64,000 nt of DNA from Pseudonocardia abyssalis (GTDB lineage Bacteria; Actinomycetota; Actinomycetes; Mycobacteriales; Pseudonocardiaceae): contig NZ_JADQDK010000001.1 in the NCBI RefSeq assembly GCF_019263705.2, forward strand, positions 558,001 through 622,000, in the 5' to 3' direction. This document shows, piece after piece, positions 24,700 through 33,308 of the stretch (its first letter is position 1; each line of letters begins with the position of its first letter). Both the position numbers and the translations under genes were made by a program. The notes beneath the pieces are model-generated. The model searched no databases. It worked only from the letters and a program-made list of their open reading frames with translations, and was not told the DNA's origin.

Positions 24700-26097
24700 T
24701 CACGAACGGGAAGCGGTGGGCGGCAACGCCTCCGACGGCACGACGACGCCGTCAACGGGCTGGCGCGGCAGCCGGACCCGCATCAGAGCGCCACCGCCGT
24801 CCGCGGCTCGGGCCTCCACGGACCCGCCGTGCGCGGCAAGCACCTCCGCGACGATCGCCAAACCCAGCCCGACGCCGCCCGCGTCCCGGGCCCGGCCCTC
24901 GTCGAGCCGGACGAAACGGTCGAACACCCGGGTACGGTCGGTCGGTGGGATGCCAGGCCCGTCGTCGGCGACCTCCAGCACCGCCTCGGTGCCGTCGGAG
25001 CGCAGCCGGATCGTCACCTGGCTGCTCGCGTGCCGGGCGGCGTTGTCGACCAGGTTGCGCAGCACCCGCGCGAGCTGGGCCCGGTCTCCGGTCACCCGCA
25101 CCGGAACCGTCGCGGCGCGAACGGTCAGGGCGCCCGTCGCGCGCAGCCGGGCGGCCTCGTCGTCGGCCAGCTCGTCGAGGTCGACGTCGTCGCGGCGGGG
25201 GGCGAGGCCACGCTCGTCGGCGCGGGCCAGCAGCAGCAGATCCTCGATGAGCCGCGCCATCCGGTGCGCCTCGGGCACCATCGCCGCGACATCGCCCGCG
25301 GTCGGGCCGCGACGCCCGGCCAGCTCGAGCCGGGCGGTGATCGTGGCCAGTGGGCTGCGCAGCTCGTGGCTCGCGTCGCCCACGAAGCGTCGCTGCGCCA
25401 CCTGGGCCGCATCGAGCCGGGCCAGCATGTCGTTCATCGTCCGGGCGAGGCGGCCGACCTCGTCGCGAGCGACCGGTTCCGGGACCCGCCGAGCGAGGTC
25501 CTGACCGGTGATCGCCGCCACCCGGGACCGGATGGCCTCGACCGGGCGCAGGGCCAGCCCGGCGAACAGGTACGTGGCCGCGCCCGCGACGAGCGCGAGC
25601 AGGGGCACCCCGACCACCGCGAGCTGGGTGACGGTCTCGGTGCTCCGCTCGGCCGCGGCCAGCGAGCCGGCCGCGAGGACCGCCAGGGACCCGGCGGCCG
25701 GTTCCCGGACGACCAGCAGCGGGTCGTCGCCGACGGACGCCGTCACCGTCGAGTCCGGATCGGCCGCGGTGGCACCGCCGTCCACCGGCTCGGTGGTGGA
25801 GAGCTGCGGGCTCGCGGCGAGCACGGTCCCGTCGGCGTCGAGCACCTGGAGCAGGACGAAACCGGTCGCGATCTCGGTGACCGTCTCCTCCGGGCTCTCC
25901 CCGTCGTCGAGTCGCGCGACCGCGTTGAGGGCCTGAGCCCGGGCCTGGTCCTCGACCGAGGACCGGACGGACCGTTCCTGCAGCAGCACCAGCGCGATCC
26001 CGGCGAGCACCAGCGCGACCGCCACGACCGCGGCCGCCGCGGCGGCGGCGGCCACGCGGACGCCCCAGCGTTCCCGCAGCCAGACCGGCACCCACAT
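24700..26097 (-). CDS. sensor histidine kinase
   Basis: This 465-residue kinase starts at ATG 26097; an open frame to 26190 would run over the promoter and a PhoP-type box, so the shorter start is preferred. Helices at about 12-35 and 152-175 enclose an extracytoplasmic domain of about 115 residues. HAMP (about 176-228), HisKA (RRFVGDASHELRSPLAT, His near 243) and HATPase (NLVDNAARH, DDGPGIP, GGVGLGLAIV) follow. It is probably the partner of the regulator at 21700, separated from it by asnB. Confidence 0.9.
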   Translation of the reverse strand: MWVPVWLRERWGVRVAAAAAAAAVVAVALVLAGIALVLLQERSVRSSVEDQARAQALNAVARLDDGESPEETVTEIATGFVLLQVLDADGTVLAASPQLSTTEPVDGGATAADPDSTVTASVGDDPLLVVREPAAGSLAVLAAGSLAAAERSTETVTQLAVVGVPLLALVAGAATYLFAGLALRPVEAIRSRVAAITGQDLARRVPEPVARDEVGRLARTMNDMLARLDAAQVAQRRFVGDASHELRSPLATITARLELAGRRGPTAGDVAAMVPEAHRMARLIEDLLLLARADERGLAPRRDDVDLDELADDEAARLRATGALTVRAATVPVRVTGDRAQLARVLRNLVDNAARHASSQVTIRLRSDGTEAVLEVADDGPGIPPTDRTRVFDRFVRLDEGRARDAGGVGLGLAIVAEVLAAHGGSVEARAADGGGALMRVRLPRQPVDGVVVPSEALPPTASRS

Positions 26098-26110
26098 CCG
26101 CACCGGTGCG

Positions 26111-26116
26111 ACGCTA
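26111..26116 (-). promoter_or_regulatory. -10 element of the kinase promoter
   Basis: TAGCGT on the minus strand, 13 bases before ATG 26097. The same hexamer in a TAGCGTCG context precedes several other genes of the window. Confidence 0.45.
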
Positions 26117-26147
26117 CCCGGATCGGTTCCTGCGCCGGGATCGTCGC

Positions 26148-26165
26148 ACTCAGCGAGCGCACAGC
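26148..26165 (+). promoter_or_regulatory. PhoP-type direct-repeat box
   Basis: ACTCAGCGAGCGCACAGC: heptamers ACTCAGC and GCACAGC with a 4-base spacer. Oriented toward the plus-strand gene at 26232, and only 50 bp from the kinase start on the other strand. Confidence 0.55.
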
Positions 26166-26231
26166 GCACGGTGGCCAACCTCGGTGGCACGCGGGCTCAC
26201 CAGGAGCCCCCGGGACGAGGAGACGGTCCCC

Positions 26232-27218
26232 ATGAGCACCTCCACCCTGACCGCCGGGCCCATCCGGCCGGGCAACGCGGCCGGTCCCACGCCGCGGATC
26301 GAGCTGGACCTGCCGGTCGCGCTGAACGCTATCCACACCGCCGGGCTGCAGGTCGTCCCGGATGCCCGCGGGGGGACCCTGGTCGACGCCGGACACCCGG
26401 CGGTGGTGCCGCTGCGTCCCTACCTGCCCGGCACCGGCACCTGGGCGTGGCTGACCGACCCGGCGGCCACCGGTGCGGTGCGCCGGAGCATGCGCCCGGC
26501 GGGCACCGTCGTGGCCGACGCCCGTCGGGGCCCGGGCGGTGGCGCGGACCTCGTCGTGATGACCGTCGAGCAGCTGGGGACCGCCCCCGATACGCACCGG
26601 CCGCACGCGATGCTGATCGACCTCAAGACACTGTCTCCGGATCAGCCGATCCCGCCGTGGATGCTCAGCCGCCCGACCGACGTCGAGGGGTTCCATCTCG
26701 ACCTCACCGGGCTGGCACCGGTCCGGTTGCCCGAGCGGGTCGACGCGGTCGGCGAAGCGCTGCGGTCCTGGCAGCTCGCGGGCCGCACCGAGCGGGCCGT
26801 GCTGGTGCTGCGGGGCGCGCGGACCGTGCTGGCCCGGCACGTGGTCGGCGGGGTGCTGCGGCTGTGCCGGGCCGAGGGGTTCGCGGCGCCGGTGCAGCGA
26901 GTCGACGTCACCCTCGCGGTGCTCGACGTCGCCACCCGCACCGTCGTGCGCGTCCTGGGTGTGCACACCCGGCGGGGCGCCACGGTCGTCGAGGTCGACG
27001 CCGTGCCCCGGACCCTCGGCGCGCCGCTGCTGCTGCTCGGTGCGCAAACCGAGCCCGCCCCGCCCGCCGACGTGATGTTGCTGCACCGCGGCAGGCTGGT
27101 GTCGGCCCGGATCAGCGGGGGCCTGGTCCGCACCGGCATGGAGCTGGCCGCCCGGGGCTGGACCCCGGGCGGGCGGCCGCTGGTCGTGCGCGGCTATCCC
27201 GCGCACCGCACCGGCTGA
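26232..27218 (+). CDS. hypothetical protein
   Basis: This 328-residue protein starts at ATG 26232 behind GAGGAGA. It appears soluble, with no signal peptide or membrane helix. Regions include RIELDLPVALNAIHTAGLQV at the N-terminus and RGATVVEVDAVPRTLGAPL toward the C-terminus, with a His-containing HRGRLVSARISGG near 290. I do not recognise a family. A PhoP-type box lies 67 bp upstream; a DUF1707 gene follows by 31 bp and may be co-transcribed. Confidence 0.65.
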   Translation: MSTSTLTAGPIRPGNAAGPTPRIELDLPVALNAIHTAGLQVVPDARGGTLVDAGHPAVVPLRPYLPGTGTWAWLTDPAATGAVRRSMRPAGTVVADARRGPGGGADLVVMTVEQLGTAPDTHRPHAMLIDLKTLSPDQPIPPWMLSRPTDVEGFHLDLTGLAPVRLPERVDAVGEALRSWQLAGRTERAVLVLRGARTVLARHVVGGVLRLCRAEGFAAPVQRVDVTLAVLDVATRTVVRVLGVHTRRGATVVEVDAVPRTLGAPLLLLGAQTEPAPPADVMLLHRGRLVSARISGGLVRTGMELAARGWTPGGRPLVVRGYPAHRTG

Positions 27219-27249
27219 CCCCTCGATCCCGACCCCGACTGGAGCACCG

Positions 27250-27675
27250 ATGGAGACCACACCACCCGCCACCGACACCGTCGACGGACCCCCGACGGCG
27301 GACGTGCGCGCCTCGCACGCCGACCGGGAGCGCGTCGCCGCCGTACTGCACGCCGCAGCCGGGCACGGGCAGCTCACCCTCGACGAGGTCGACGAGCGAC
27401 TGGCCGCCGCGTACGCCGCGCGCTACCGCGGGGAGCTCGAGATACTGACCGCCGACCTGCCCGCCGGTCCGGCAGCCGACCGGGACCCGCCCGGCTGGCC
27501 CGCGGTCCGGTCGGCCGCTGTGATGCAACTGCACCGCTCGCTCGCCGTGGCCGCCGATCGGCACCGCAGTGTCCGCGCCGTGCTCGCCCACCCCTGGATC
27601 GCCGCGGTCATCGCCGTGGTCGTGCTGCTGGCGATGGTCCTGCTGGCCGCGCGCCTGGGGTTCGACCTTGACTGA
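27250..27675 (+). CDS. DUF1707 domain membrane protein
   Basis: This 141-residue protein has an N-terminal DUF1707 (SHOCT-like) motif: VRASHADRERVAAVLHAA and GQLTLDEVDERLAAAYAAR at about residues 18-60. One C-terminal helix follows (about 114-135, WIAAVIAVVVLLAMVLLAA). DUF1707 is an actinobacterial domain usually fused to membrane segments and thought to mediate assembly or regulation at the membrane; the function is unknown. It precedes UppP by 45 bp. Confidence 0.8.
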   Translation: METTPPATDTVDGPPTADVRASHADRERVAAVLHAAAGHGQLTLDEVDERLAAAYAARYRGELEILTADLPAGPAADRDPPGWPAVRSAAVMQLHRSLAVAADRHRSVRAVLAHPWIAAVIAVVVLLAMVLLAARLGFDLD

Positions 27676-27720
27676 TCGGTCCGTGTGGTCGGATGACCGG
27701 ATGCACAGCAGAGATCGCGC

Positions 27721-28557
27721 GTGAACCCGGTCCAGGCGGTGGTGCTGGGCGTCGTCGAAGGCATCACCGAGTTCCTCCCGGTGTCCAGCACCGGCCACCT
27801 GACCATCGCCGAGCAGTTGCTCGGCCTGCCCGTGGACGATCCCGGGATCACGGCGTTCACCGCGATCGTGCAGGTGGGCGCGATCGCCGCGGTGCTCGTC
27901 TACTTCCGGCGCGACATCGGCTCGCTGGCCGCGTCCTGGTTCCGCGGCCTGGTCGATCCCGTGGCGCGCGGGGGACCGGAGTACCGGCAGGCCTGGTACG
28001 TCATCGCAGGATCGGTCCCGATCGCCCTGGTCGGGCTGCTGACCAAGGATCTCGTGGCCGGGCCGCTGCGCAGCCTGTGGGTGGTCGCGGTCGCGCTGAT
28101 CGCCTGGAGCGGGGTCATCTACCTAGCCGAGCGGGTCGCCACCCAGGCCCGTGGCGAGGGCTCGCTGCGGATGCCGGACGCACTTGTGGTCGGGATCGTG
28201 CAGTGCGTGGCGCTGGTCCCCGGGGTGTCGCGCTCGGGCGCCACGATCAGCGCCGGGCTGTGGCGCGGGCTGGACCGAGTGACCGCGACCCGGTTGTCGT
28301 TCTTCCTGTCCATCCCCGCACTCGTCGCCGCGGGCGCCTACGAGGCGCTCAGCGAGGGGGCGGCGGTCTCGGCGTCGGTGGGGTGGGTGTCCACCGGGCT
28401 CGCGACGCTCGTCGCCTTCGCCGTGGCCTACGCGTCGATCGCGTGGCTGCTGCGGCTGGTCGCCCGGCACTCGATCACGGTGTTCGTCGGCTACCGCGTC
28501 GCGCTGGGGGTCGTGCTGCTGATCGGCCTGTCCACCGGCGTGCTGACCGCCACCTGA
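27721..28557 (+). CDS. uppP: undecaprenyl-diphosphatase UppP/BacA
   Basis: This 278-residue protein has about eight helices. The two family signatures are present: EGITEFLPVSSTGH near residues 14-27 and PGVSRSGAT near 168-176, which contain the catalytic Glu, Ser and Arg residues. It dephosphorylates undecaprenyl diphosphate in the membrane and so recycles the lipid carrier for peptidoglycan and other polymers; extra copies confer bacitracin resistance. GTG start. It is followed by an MFS transporter 16 bp later. Confidence 0.93.
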   Translation: MNPVQAVVLGVVEGITEFLPVSSTGHLTIAEQLLGLPVDDPGITAFTAIVQVGAIAAVLVYFRRDIGSLAASWFRGLVDPVARGGPEYRQAWYVIAGSVPIALVGLLTKDLVAGPLRSLWVVAVALIAWSGVIYLAERVATQARGEGSLRMPDALVVGIVQCVALVPGVSRSGATISAGLWRGLDRVTATRLSFFLSIPALVAAGAYEALSEGAAVSASVGWVSTGLATLVAFAVAYASIAWLLRLVARHSITVFVGYRVALGVVLLIGLSTGVLTAT

Positions 28558-28573
28558 GGGGCGGGTCGGTTCG

Positions 28574-29780
28574 ATGAGACCCGTCGGGCCCCGCCCGTTG
28601 CTGGGGGCGTGGCGGTTCGTGCTGGTGTTCGGCACGGTGAGCCTGCTCGCCGACGTCGTCTACGAGGGCGCCCGGTCGATCAACCGGACCGCTGCTGGCC
28701 TCGTTCGGCGCCTCGGCGGTGGTGGTCGGGGTGGTCACCGGAGCGGGCGAGGCCGCGGCGCTGGTGCTACGGCTGGTGTCGGGTCCGCTGGCCGACCGGA
28801 CCCGGCGGTTCTGGGCGTGGACGATCGCCGGTTACGCGATGACCGTCGTCACGGTACCGTTGCTGGGGTTGGCTGGCACGCTGTGGGTGGCCTGCGGGTT
28901 GGTGATCGCCGAACGGGTCGGCAAGGCGGTCCGCAGCCCGGCCAAGGACACCCTGCTCTCGTACGCCACCGCGGTGACCGGGCGCGGCCGCGGGTTCGCC
29001 GTGCACGAGGCCCTCGACCAGATCGGGGCGGTGCTCGGGCCGCTGACCGTTGCCGCGGTGCTGGTGGTGTCCGGTGGTGACTACACCCCGGCGCTGCTGT
29101 TCCTGGCCGTGCCCGGGGTCGCGGCGCTCGCTCTGCTGGCGTGGCTGTGCGCCCGGGTCCCCGACCCGGGCGTCTACGAACCGGTGACCCGGGTCCCGGC
29201 GTCGCCGGTGCCGGCGCCCCGCGAGGCCCGCCGGTTGCCCCGCGAGTTCTGGGTCTACGCCGGGTTCACCGCGGCCACCACGCTGGGTTTCACCACGTTC
29301 GGAGTGCTGTCGTTCCACCTGGTCGAGCGCGGCCTGCTCCCGGCCGCCGGGGTGCCGGTGCTCTACGCCGCCGCGATGGCCGTCGACGCCGTCGCCGCCC
29401 TGGGTACCGGGTGGCTGTTCGACCGGTTCGGGCCGGTCGCGGTCGCGGTACTGCCGCTGCTCGCCGCTGCCGTGCCCGCGCTGGCGTTCACCGACTCCCT
29501 GCCGGCAGCGGTGCTCGGGATCCTGACCTGGGGTGCCGCGATCGGGGTGCAGGAGTCGACGCTGCGCGCCACCGTCGCCGAGCTCGTCGCCCCGTCGCGG
29601 CGGGCCACCGCCTACGGCGTCTACGCGGCGGTGATAGGCGCCGCGACCCTGGCCGGCGGGGCCCTTACCGGGCTGCTTTACGAGTACTCGATTCCGCTCC
29701 TGGTCGGCGTCGTGATCGCCGTACAGGTCGCGGCGCTGGCGGTGCTGGCCGCCGTCCGCCTGCGCGGCGCACCGGGCTAA
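28574..29780 (+). pseudogene. MFS transporter with a one-base frameshift
   Basis: The N-terminal part (ATG 28574, AWRFVLVFGTVSLLADVVYE) is in one frame and the remaining eleven helices (VVVGVVTGAGEAAALVLRL through the stop at 29780) in another. The break is at about 28682-28685: ATCAACCGGACCG reads SINRT, while the family expects S-I-T-G-P, so a single extra base explains it. Together the parts would give a roughly 400-residue drug or sugar exporter. It may be a real pseudogene or a sequencing error. The second frame has its own possible GTG start at 28719. Confidence 0.75.
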
Positions 29781-29856
29781 CGCCAGAGCCGGTTCCCCGA
29801 CGAGCCCGGCCTCGCCGCGTGAGTGGGTCGGCTCGGCGTTGTGCATCCCGCCGGGC

Positions 29857-31014
29857 TCAGGCCGCGCCGGCGCCGAAAGTGATAGGCACGTCGCGGGTCC
29901 CGGCGGGGCCGGTCACCGCGAGCGTGGACGCCGTGCCTGGGGCCCGGGAGTTGATGGTGGCGGCGAGCGCGTCGGCGGTGCCCACCGGCCGGTCGTCGAT
30001 CGCGGTGACGACGTCCCCGACCTGGAGACCGGCCTGGTCGGCAGCGCCGCCCGCTTGGACCCGGGTGAGCTCCGCCCCGGTGGGGGTGGCGTCGCGCAGG
30101 GCCACCCCGAGCACGGCCCGGGTGGCCTGACCGGTCCGGGCGAGCTGATCGGCGATGCGGGCGGCCTGGTCGATCGGGATCGCGAAGCCCAGACCGATCG
30201 AGCCGGACCGCCCGGATCCGGACCCGCCGACCGTGGCGATCGCGGAGTTGATGCCCACGACCCGGCCCGCCATGTCGACGAGCGGGCCGCCGGAGTTGCC
30301 CGGGTTGATCGCGGCGTCGGTCTGGATGGCCTCCAGCGATGCGGCCTGGTTGCCGGCGGCGACGGGCCGGTCGAGCGCGCTGACGATCCCGGTGGTGACG
30401 GTGCCGGCCAGCCCGAGCGGGGAGCCCACGGCCACCACCTGCTGGCCGACCTGGAGTCCGGAGGAGCTGCCGATCTCGATCGGGGTCAGGCCGGAGACGC
30501 CCTGGGCGCGGACCACGGCCAGGTCGGCGCTCGGGTCGGTCCCGACGACCTGTACCGGCGCCCGGGAGCCGTCGGAGAAGATCGCGGTCAGCCCGCTGCC
30601 GGCCCCGGTGACGACGTGATTGTTGGTCAGCAGCAGCCCGTCGGCCGACAGCACGATCCCCGATCCCTCACCGCGGGCACCGGTCAGCTGCACGACGCTG
30701 GGCAGGACCCTGCCGGCCACCTGGGCGACGGTCCCGTCACCCGCGGGCGACGCCATGCCTAGTGCGCTCGCCGTCGCCGGGGAGCCCACCTCGTAACCGA
30801 CGAACCCGCCCACCCCACCACCGAGGGCCGCGGCGGCGATCGCCACTGCGACGAGTCCCGCCATCCCGCGCCGCGCCGGCCGGACCGGTTCGGGGTGGGC
30901 GGCGGGCGGACCCGGCGGCATCGGGGGCGGGGGTCCAGGGGTTGCCCACCACGGGGGTGGGCCGGAGGGGTCGGCGCGATGGCGCGGGACGGTCGTAGCC
31001 GCAGGTGTGGTCAT
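29857..31014 (-). CDS. HtrA/DegP-like serine protease with PDZ domain
   Basis: This 385-residue protein starts at ATG 31014; the longer open frame is upstream DNA. A proline-rich cytosolic N-terminus (about 1-50) precedes one membrane helix (about 55-80). The S1C protease domain (about 95-290) shows His in LTNNHVVTG, Asp in PSADLAVV and Ser in NPGNSGGPL; a PDZ domain occupies about 295-385. Such proteins degrade or process misfolded extracytoplasmic proteins. A PhoP-type box lies 23 bp upstream of the start, placing this in the predicted envelope-stress regulon. Confidence 0.9.
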   Translation of the reverse strand: MTTPAATTVPRHRADPSGPPPWWATPGPPPPMPPGPPAAHPEPVRPARRGMAGLVAVAIAAAALGGGVGGFVGYEVGSPATASALGMASPAGDGTVAQVAGRVLPSVVQLTGARGEGSGIVLSADGLLLTNNHVVTGAGSGLTAIFSDGSRAPVQVVGTDPSADLAVVRAQGVSGLTPIEIGSSSGLQVGQQVVAVGSPLGLAGTVTTGIVSALDRPVAAGNQAASLEAIQTDAAINPGNSGGPLVDMAGRVVGINSAIATVGGSGSGRSGSIGLGFAIPIDQAARIADQLARTGQATRAVLGVALRDATPTGAELTRVQAGGAADQAGLQVGDVVTAIDDRPVGTADALAATINSRAPGTASTLAVTGPAGTRDVPITFGAGAA

Positions 31015-31036
31015 GGTTTCCACCGTTCGCGGCTGC

Positions 31037-31054
31037 GCTGTGCGGACGCTGAGC
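31037..31054 (-). promoter_or_regulatory. PhoP-type direct-repeat box
   Basis: Minus strand reads GCTCAGCGTCCGCACAGC. It lies between the divergent HtrA-like (minus) and lipoprotein (plus) genes, and in the orientation the other copies have to their genes it belongs to the protease. Confidence 0.6.
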
Positions 31055-31127
31055 GCCGGCGCGGTGGCGTTCAGCCGGTTAACCGTCCGCTGGCCGTCGG
31101 CGTACCGACCGCTGTCCCCGCCGCTCC

Positions 31128-31133
31128 TAGCGT
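31128..31133 (+). promoter_or_regulatory. -10 element for the lipoprotein/ABC operon
   Basis: TAGCGT in the context GCTCCTAGCGTCGCG, identical to the promoter at 49809. The lipoprotein GTG is 35 bp downstream and has its own GGAGG. Confidence 0.5.
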
Positions 31134-31168
31134 CGCGCAGGTCAGTGACTACCCACCTGGAGGACACC

Positions 31169-31801
31169 GTGAAGACGCTTCGGCGCACCACCGCGGCGGC
31201 GCTCGGCGCCGCCGCCCTCGTCGTCGGGATCTCCGCCTGCGGCGGCCCGCCGACACCCCCGGCTGCCGGGGCCGCCGCGGGCGGGGGTGGCACCGCGTCG
31301 TCGTCGACGGTCGACCCGAACGCGCCCGAGGTCAACGCGGCCGGTGACATCCCGGACAACCAGGTGTTCGTTCCCTACACCGCACCGGACGGCACCTACC
31401 AGGTGTCGGTACCCGAGGGGTGGGCGCGCAGCGTCGACGGTGCAGCGGTCGTGTTCACCGACAAGTTCAACTCGGTCCGGATCGAGACCACGCCCCGCGC
31501 GAGCGCACCCGATGTCGCGTCGGCCACCGCCGACGAGGTGCCCACAGTGGCGGCGGCGACTCCCGGTTACCAGCCGGGCCAGGTGAGCGCGGTGACCCGC
31601 AAGGGCGGACCGGCCGTGCTCGTCACCTACACCGCCACCTCGCCCCCCGACCAGGTCACCGGCAAGTCCGTGACCAGCGCCGTGGAGCGCTACGAGTTCT
31701 GGCGCTCGGGGCAGGAGTTGGTCGTCACGCTGTCCGGGCCGCAGGGCGCGGACAACGTCGACCCCTGGAAGATCGTGAGCGACTCGGTGGCCTGGCTGTG
31801 A
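31169..31801 (+). CDS. lipoprotein
   Basis: This 210-residue protein starts at GTG 31169 behind GGAGGACACC. The lipobox is VVGISAC (Cys near residue 21), then an Ala/Gly/Pro-rich linker and a globular domain (about 60-210: VPYTAPDGTYQVSVPEGW, DKFNSVRIETTP, DPWKIVSDSVAWL) that resembles the LpqN/DUF-type surface lipoprotein fold. The stop overlaps the ABC ATPase start by one base (TGATG), so it heads the exporter operon and may be its extracytoplasmic partner. Confidence 0.75.
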   Translation: MKTLRRTTAAALGAAALVVGISACGGPPTPPAAGAAAGGGGTASSSTVDPNAPEVNAAGDIPDNQVFVPYTAPDGTYQVSVPEGWARSVDGAAVVFTDKFNSVRIETTPRASAPDVASATADEVPTVAAATPGYQPGQVSAVTRKGGPAVLVTYTATSPPDQVTGKSVTSAVERYEFWRSGQELVVTLSGPQGADNVDPWKIVSDSVAWL

Positions 31802-32520
31802 TGACCGCGCCGGAACTCGACCCGGCCGACGCCGCGTCCACTTGTCCCGCGCCGGACGGCATCGCGCCGGCGCTGGCCGCCCAGTCGCTGTACCGGTTCT
31901 TCCGCGTCGGCGAGGAGGAGACGCTCGCGCTGCAGGGCGTGAGCCTCACCGTTGCGCCCGGCGAGGTCGTGGCGGTCGTCGGGCCGTCGGGATCGGGGAA
32001 GTCGACGCTGCTGGCCTGCCTGGCTGGGCTCGACGAACCCGACGGCGGCACGGTGTCGGTCGGCGGGCAGCGCATCAGCCACCGTCCCGAGCAGGAGCGG
32101 GCGCAGCTGCGGGCCCGCACGGTCGGGGTGCTGTTCCAGAGCGACAACCTGATCGAGCACCTCACGCTCGCGGCCAACGTCACGCTGGTCCAGCAGTTGG
32201 CCGGTCGGGCCCCTCGACGTGCACCCGCCGAGCTGCTGGCGGCCGTCGGACTCGCCGGCCGGGCACAGGCCCGCCCGGGGACGCTGTCCGGCGGGGAAGC
32301 GGCCCGGGCCGGGCTGGCGGTCGCGCTGGCCAACGACCCGGCCGTCCTGCTGGCCGACGAACCCACCGGCGAGCTGGACACCGCCACCGAGGCGGTCGTG
32401 CTCGACCTCATGGCCGACGCCGCTCGGCGCGGCACCGCGGTGATCGTGGCCAGCCACAGCCCGGCCGTGGCCGCCGCCGCGCACCGGGTCATCACCCTCG
32501 CCGACGGACGGATCTCCTGA
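31801..32520 (+). CDS. ABC transporter ATP-binding protein (LolD/MacB-like)
   Basis: This 239-residue ATPase has Walker A GPSGSGKST (about 55-63), Q loop in LFQSDNLIE, signature LSGGEAARAGLA, Walker B VLLADEPTGELD and a switch His in VIVASHSP. The signature is LSGGE rather than LSGGQ. It is translationally coupled to the lipoprotein and to the next ATPase. LolD-like ATPases act with FtsX-type permeases that move lipoproteins, peptides or drugs out of the membrane. Confidence 0.88.
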   Translation: MTAPELDPADAASTCPAPDGIAPALAAQSLYRFFRVGEEETLALQGVSLTVAPGEVVAVVGPSGSGKSTLLACLAGLDEPDGGTVSVGGQRISHRPEQERAQLRARTVGVLFQSDNLIEHLTLAANVTLVQQLAGRAPRRAPAELLAAVGLAGRAQARPGTLSGGEAARAGLAVALANDPAVLLADEPTGELDTATEAVVLDLMADAARRGTAVIVASHSPAVAAAAHRVITLADGRIS

Positions 32521-33308
32521 TGCCCGTACTCGACACCCGCGGGCCGCGGCCTACCGCCGAGTTGCTGGTGGAGTGCGTCGCCGCTGCCCGTGTGCACGGC
32601 CGCGGCCCGGCTGCGGTGCACGCGGTGCATGGCGCGCACTGCGCGGTGCGCCGCGGTGACCGGATCGCGTTGACCGGGCCGTCCGGCTCAGGCAAGTCGA
32701 CGCTGCTGCACCTGATGTCGGGCCTGGACCGGCCGACCGGAGGGATCGTTGCCTGGCCGACCTGGACCGGATCACCGCTGGGCCGCCCGGGCCTGGTCGG
32801 GGTGGTCTTCCAGGGGCAGAGCCTGCTCCCCGACCTGGACGTGCTGGAGAACGTGGCGCTGCCGCTGTTGCTCGGCGGGGCCCCCGACGCCGCCGCGTGC
32901 CTGCAGGCCGGATCTGCGCTGGCCACGCTGGGGATCGGTGAGCTGGCGTCCAAGCTGCCCGGCGAGATCTCCGGCGGGCAGGCCCAGCGCGTCGCGGTCG
33001 CGCGCGTCCTGGCCTCCGGTCCGGCCTTGATCCTCGCCGACGAACCGACCGGCCGGCTCGACCGGGCGGCCGCCGATCGGGTCGTCGACGTGCTCGTCGA
33101 GGCGGCCGACGCGCTCGACGCGGGGCTCGTCATCGGCACCCACGACGAGGCGGTCGCGGACCGGATGGCGGTGCGCTGGCAGATGGTCGACGGGCACGTG
33201 TGCACCGGCCGCCCGGCCGCGGTCCCCGACCGTGGCCCGTCCGAACAGGCCCCGTCCCAACAGGCCCCGTCCGAACAGGTCCGGTCCGACCGCGGGAGCC
33301 GGTCGTGA
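32520..33308 (+). CDS. ABC transporter ATP-binding protein, second subunit
   Basis: This 262-residue ATPase starts one base into the previous stop. Walker A is GPSGSGKST near 53-61, signature ISGGQAQRVAVA, Walker B LILADEPTGRLD and switch VIGTHDEA. The D-box-to-Q-loop region is short. The last 25 residues are a repetitive PSEQAPSQQAPSEQ tail encoded by a near-perfect 15-bp tandem repeat (about 33238-33284). With the preceding ATPase it probably forms a heterodimer serving the large permease. Confidence 0.85.
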   Translation: MPVLDTRGPRPTAELLVECVAAARVHGRGPAAVHAVHGAHCAVRRGDRIALTGPSGSGKSTLLHLMSGLDRPTGGIVAWPTWTGSPLGRPGLVGVVFQGQSLLPDLDVLENVALPLLLGGAPDAAACLQAGSALATLGIGELASKLPGEISGGQAQRVAVARVLASGPALILADEPTGRLDRAAADRVVDVLVEAADALDAGLVIGTHDEAVADRMAVRWQMVDGHVCTGRPAAVPDRGPSEQAPSQQAPSEQVRSDRGSRS

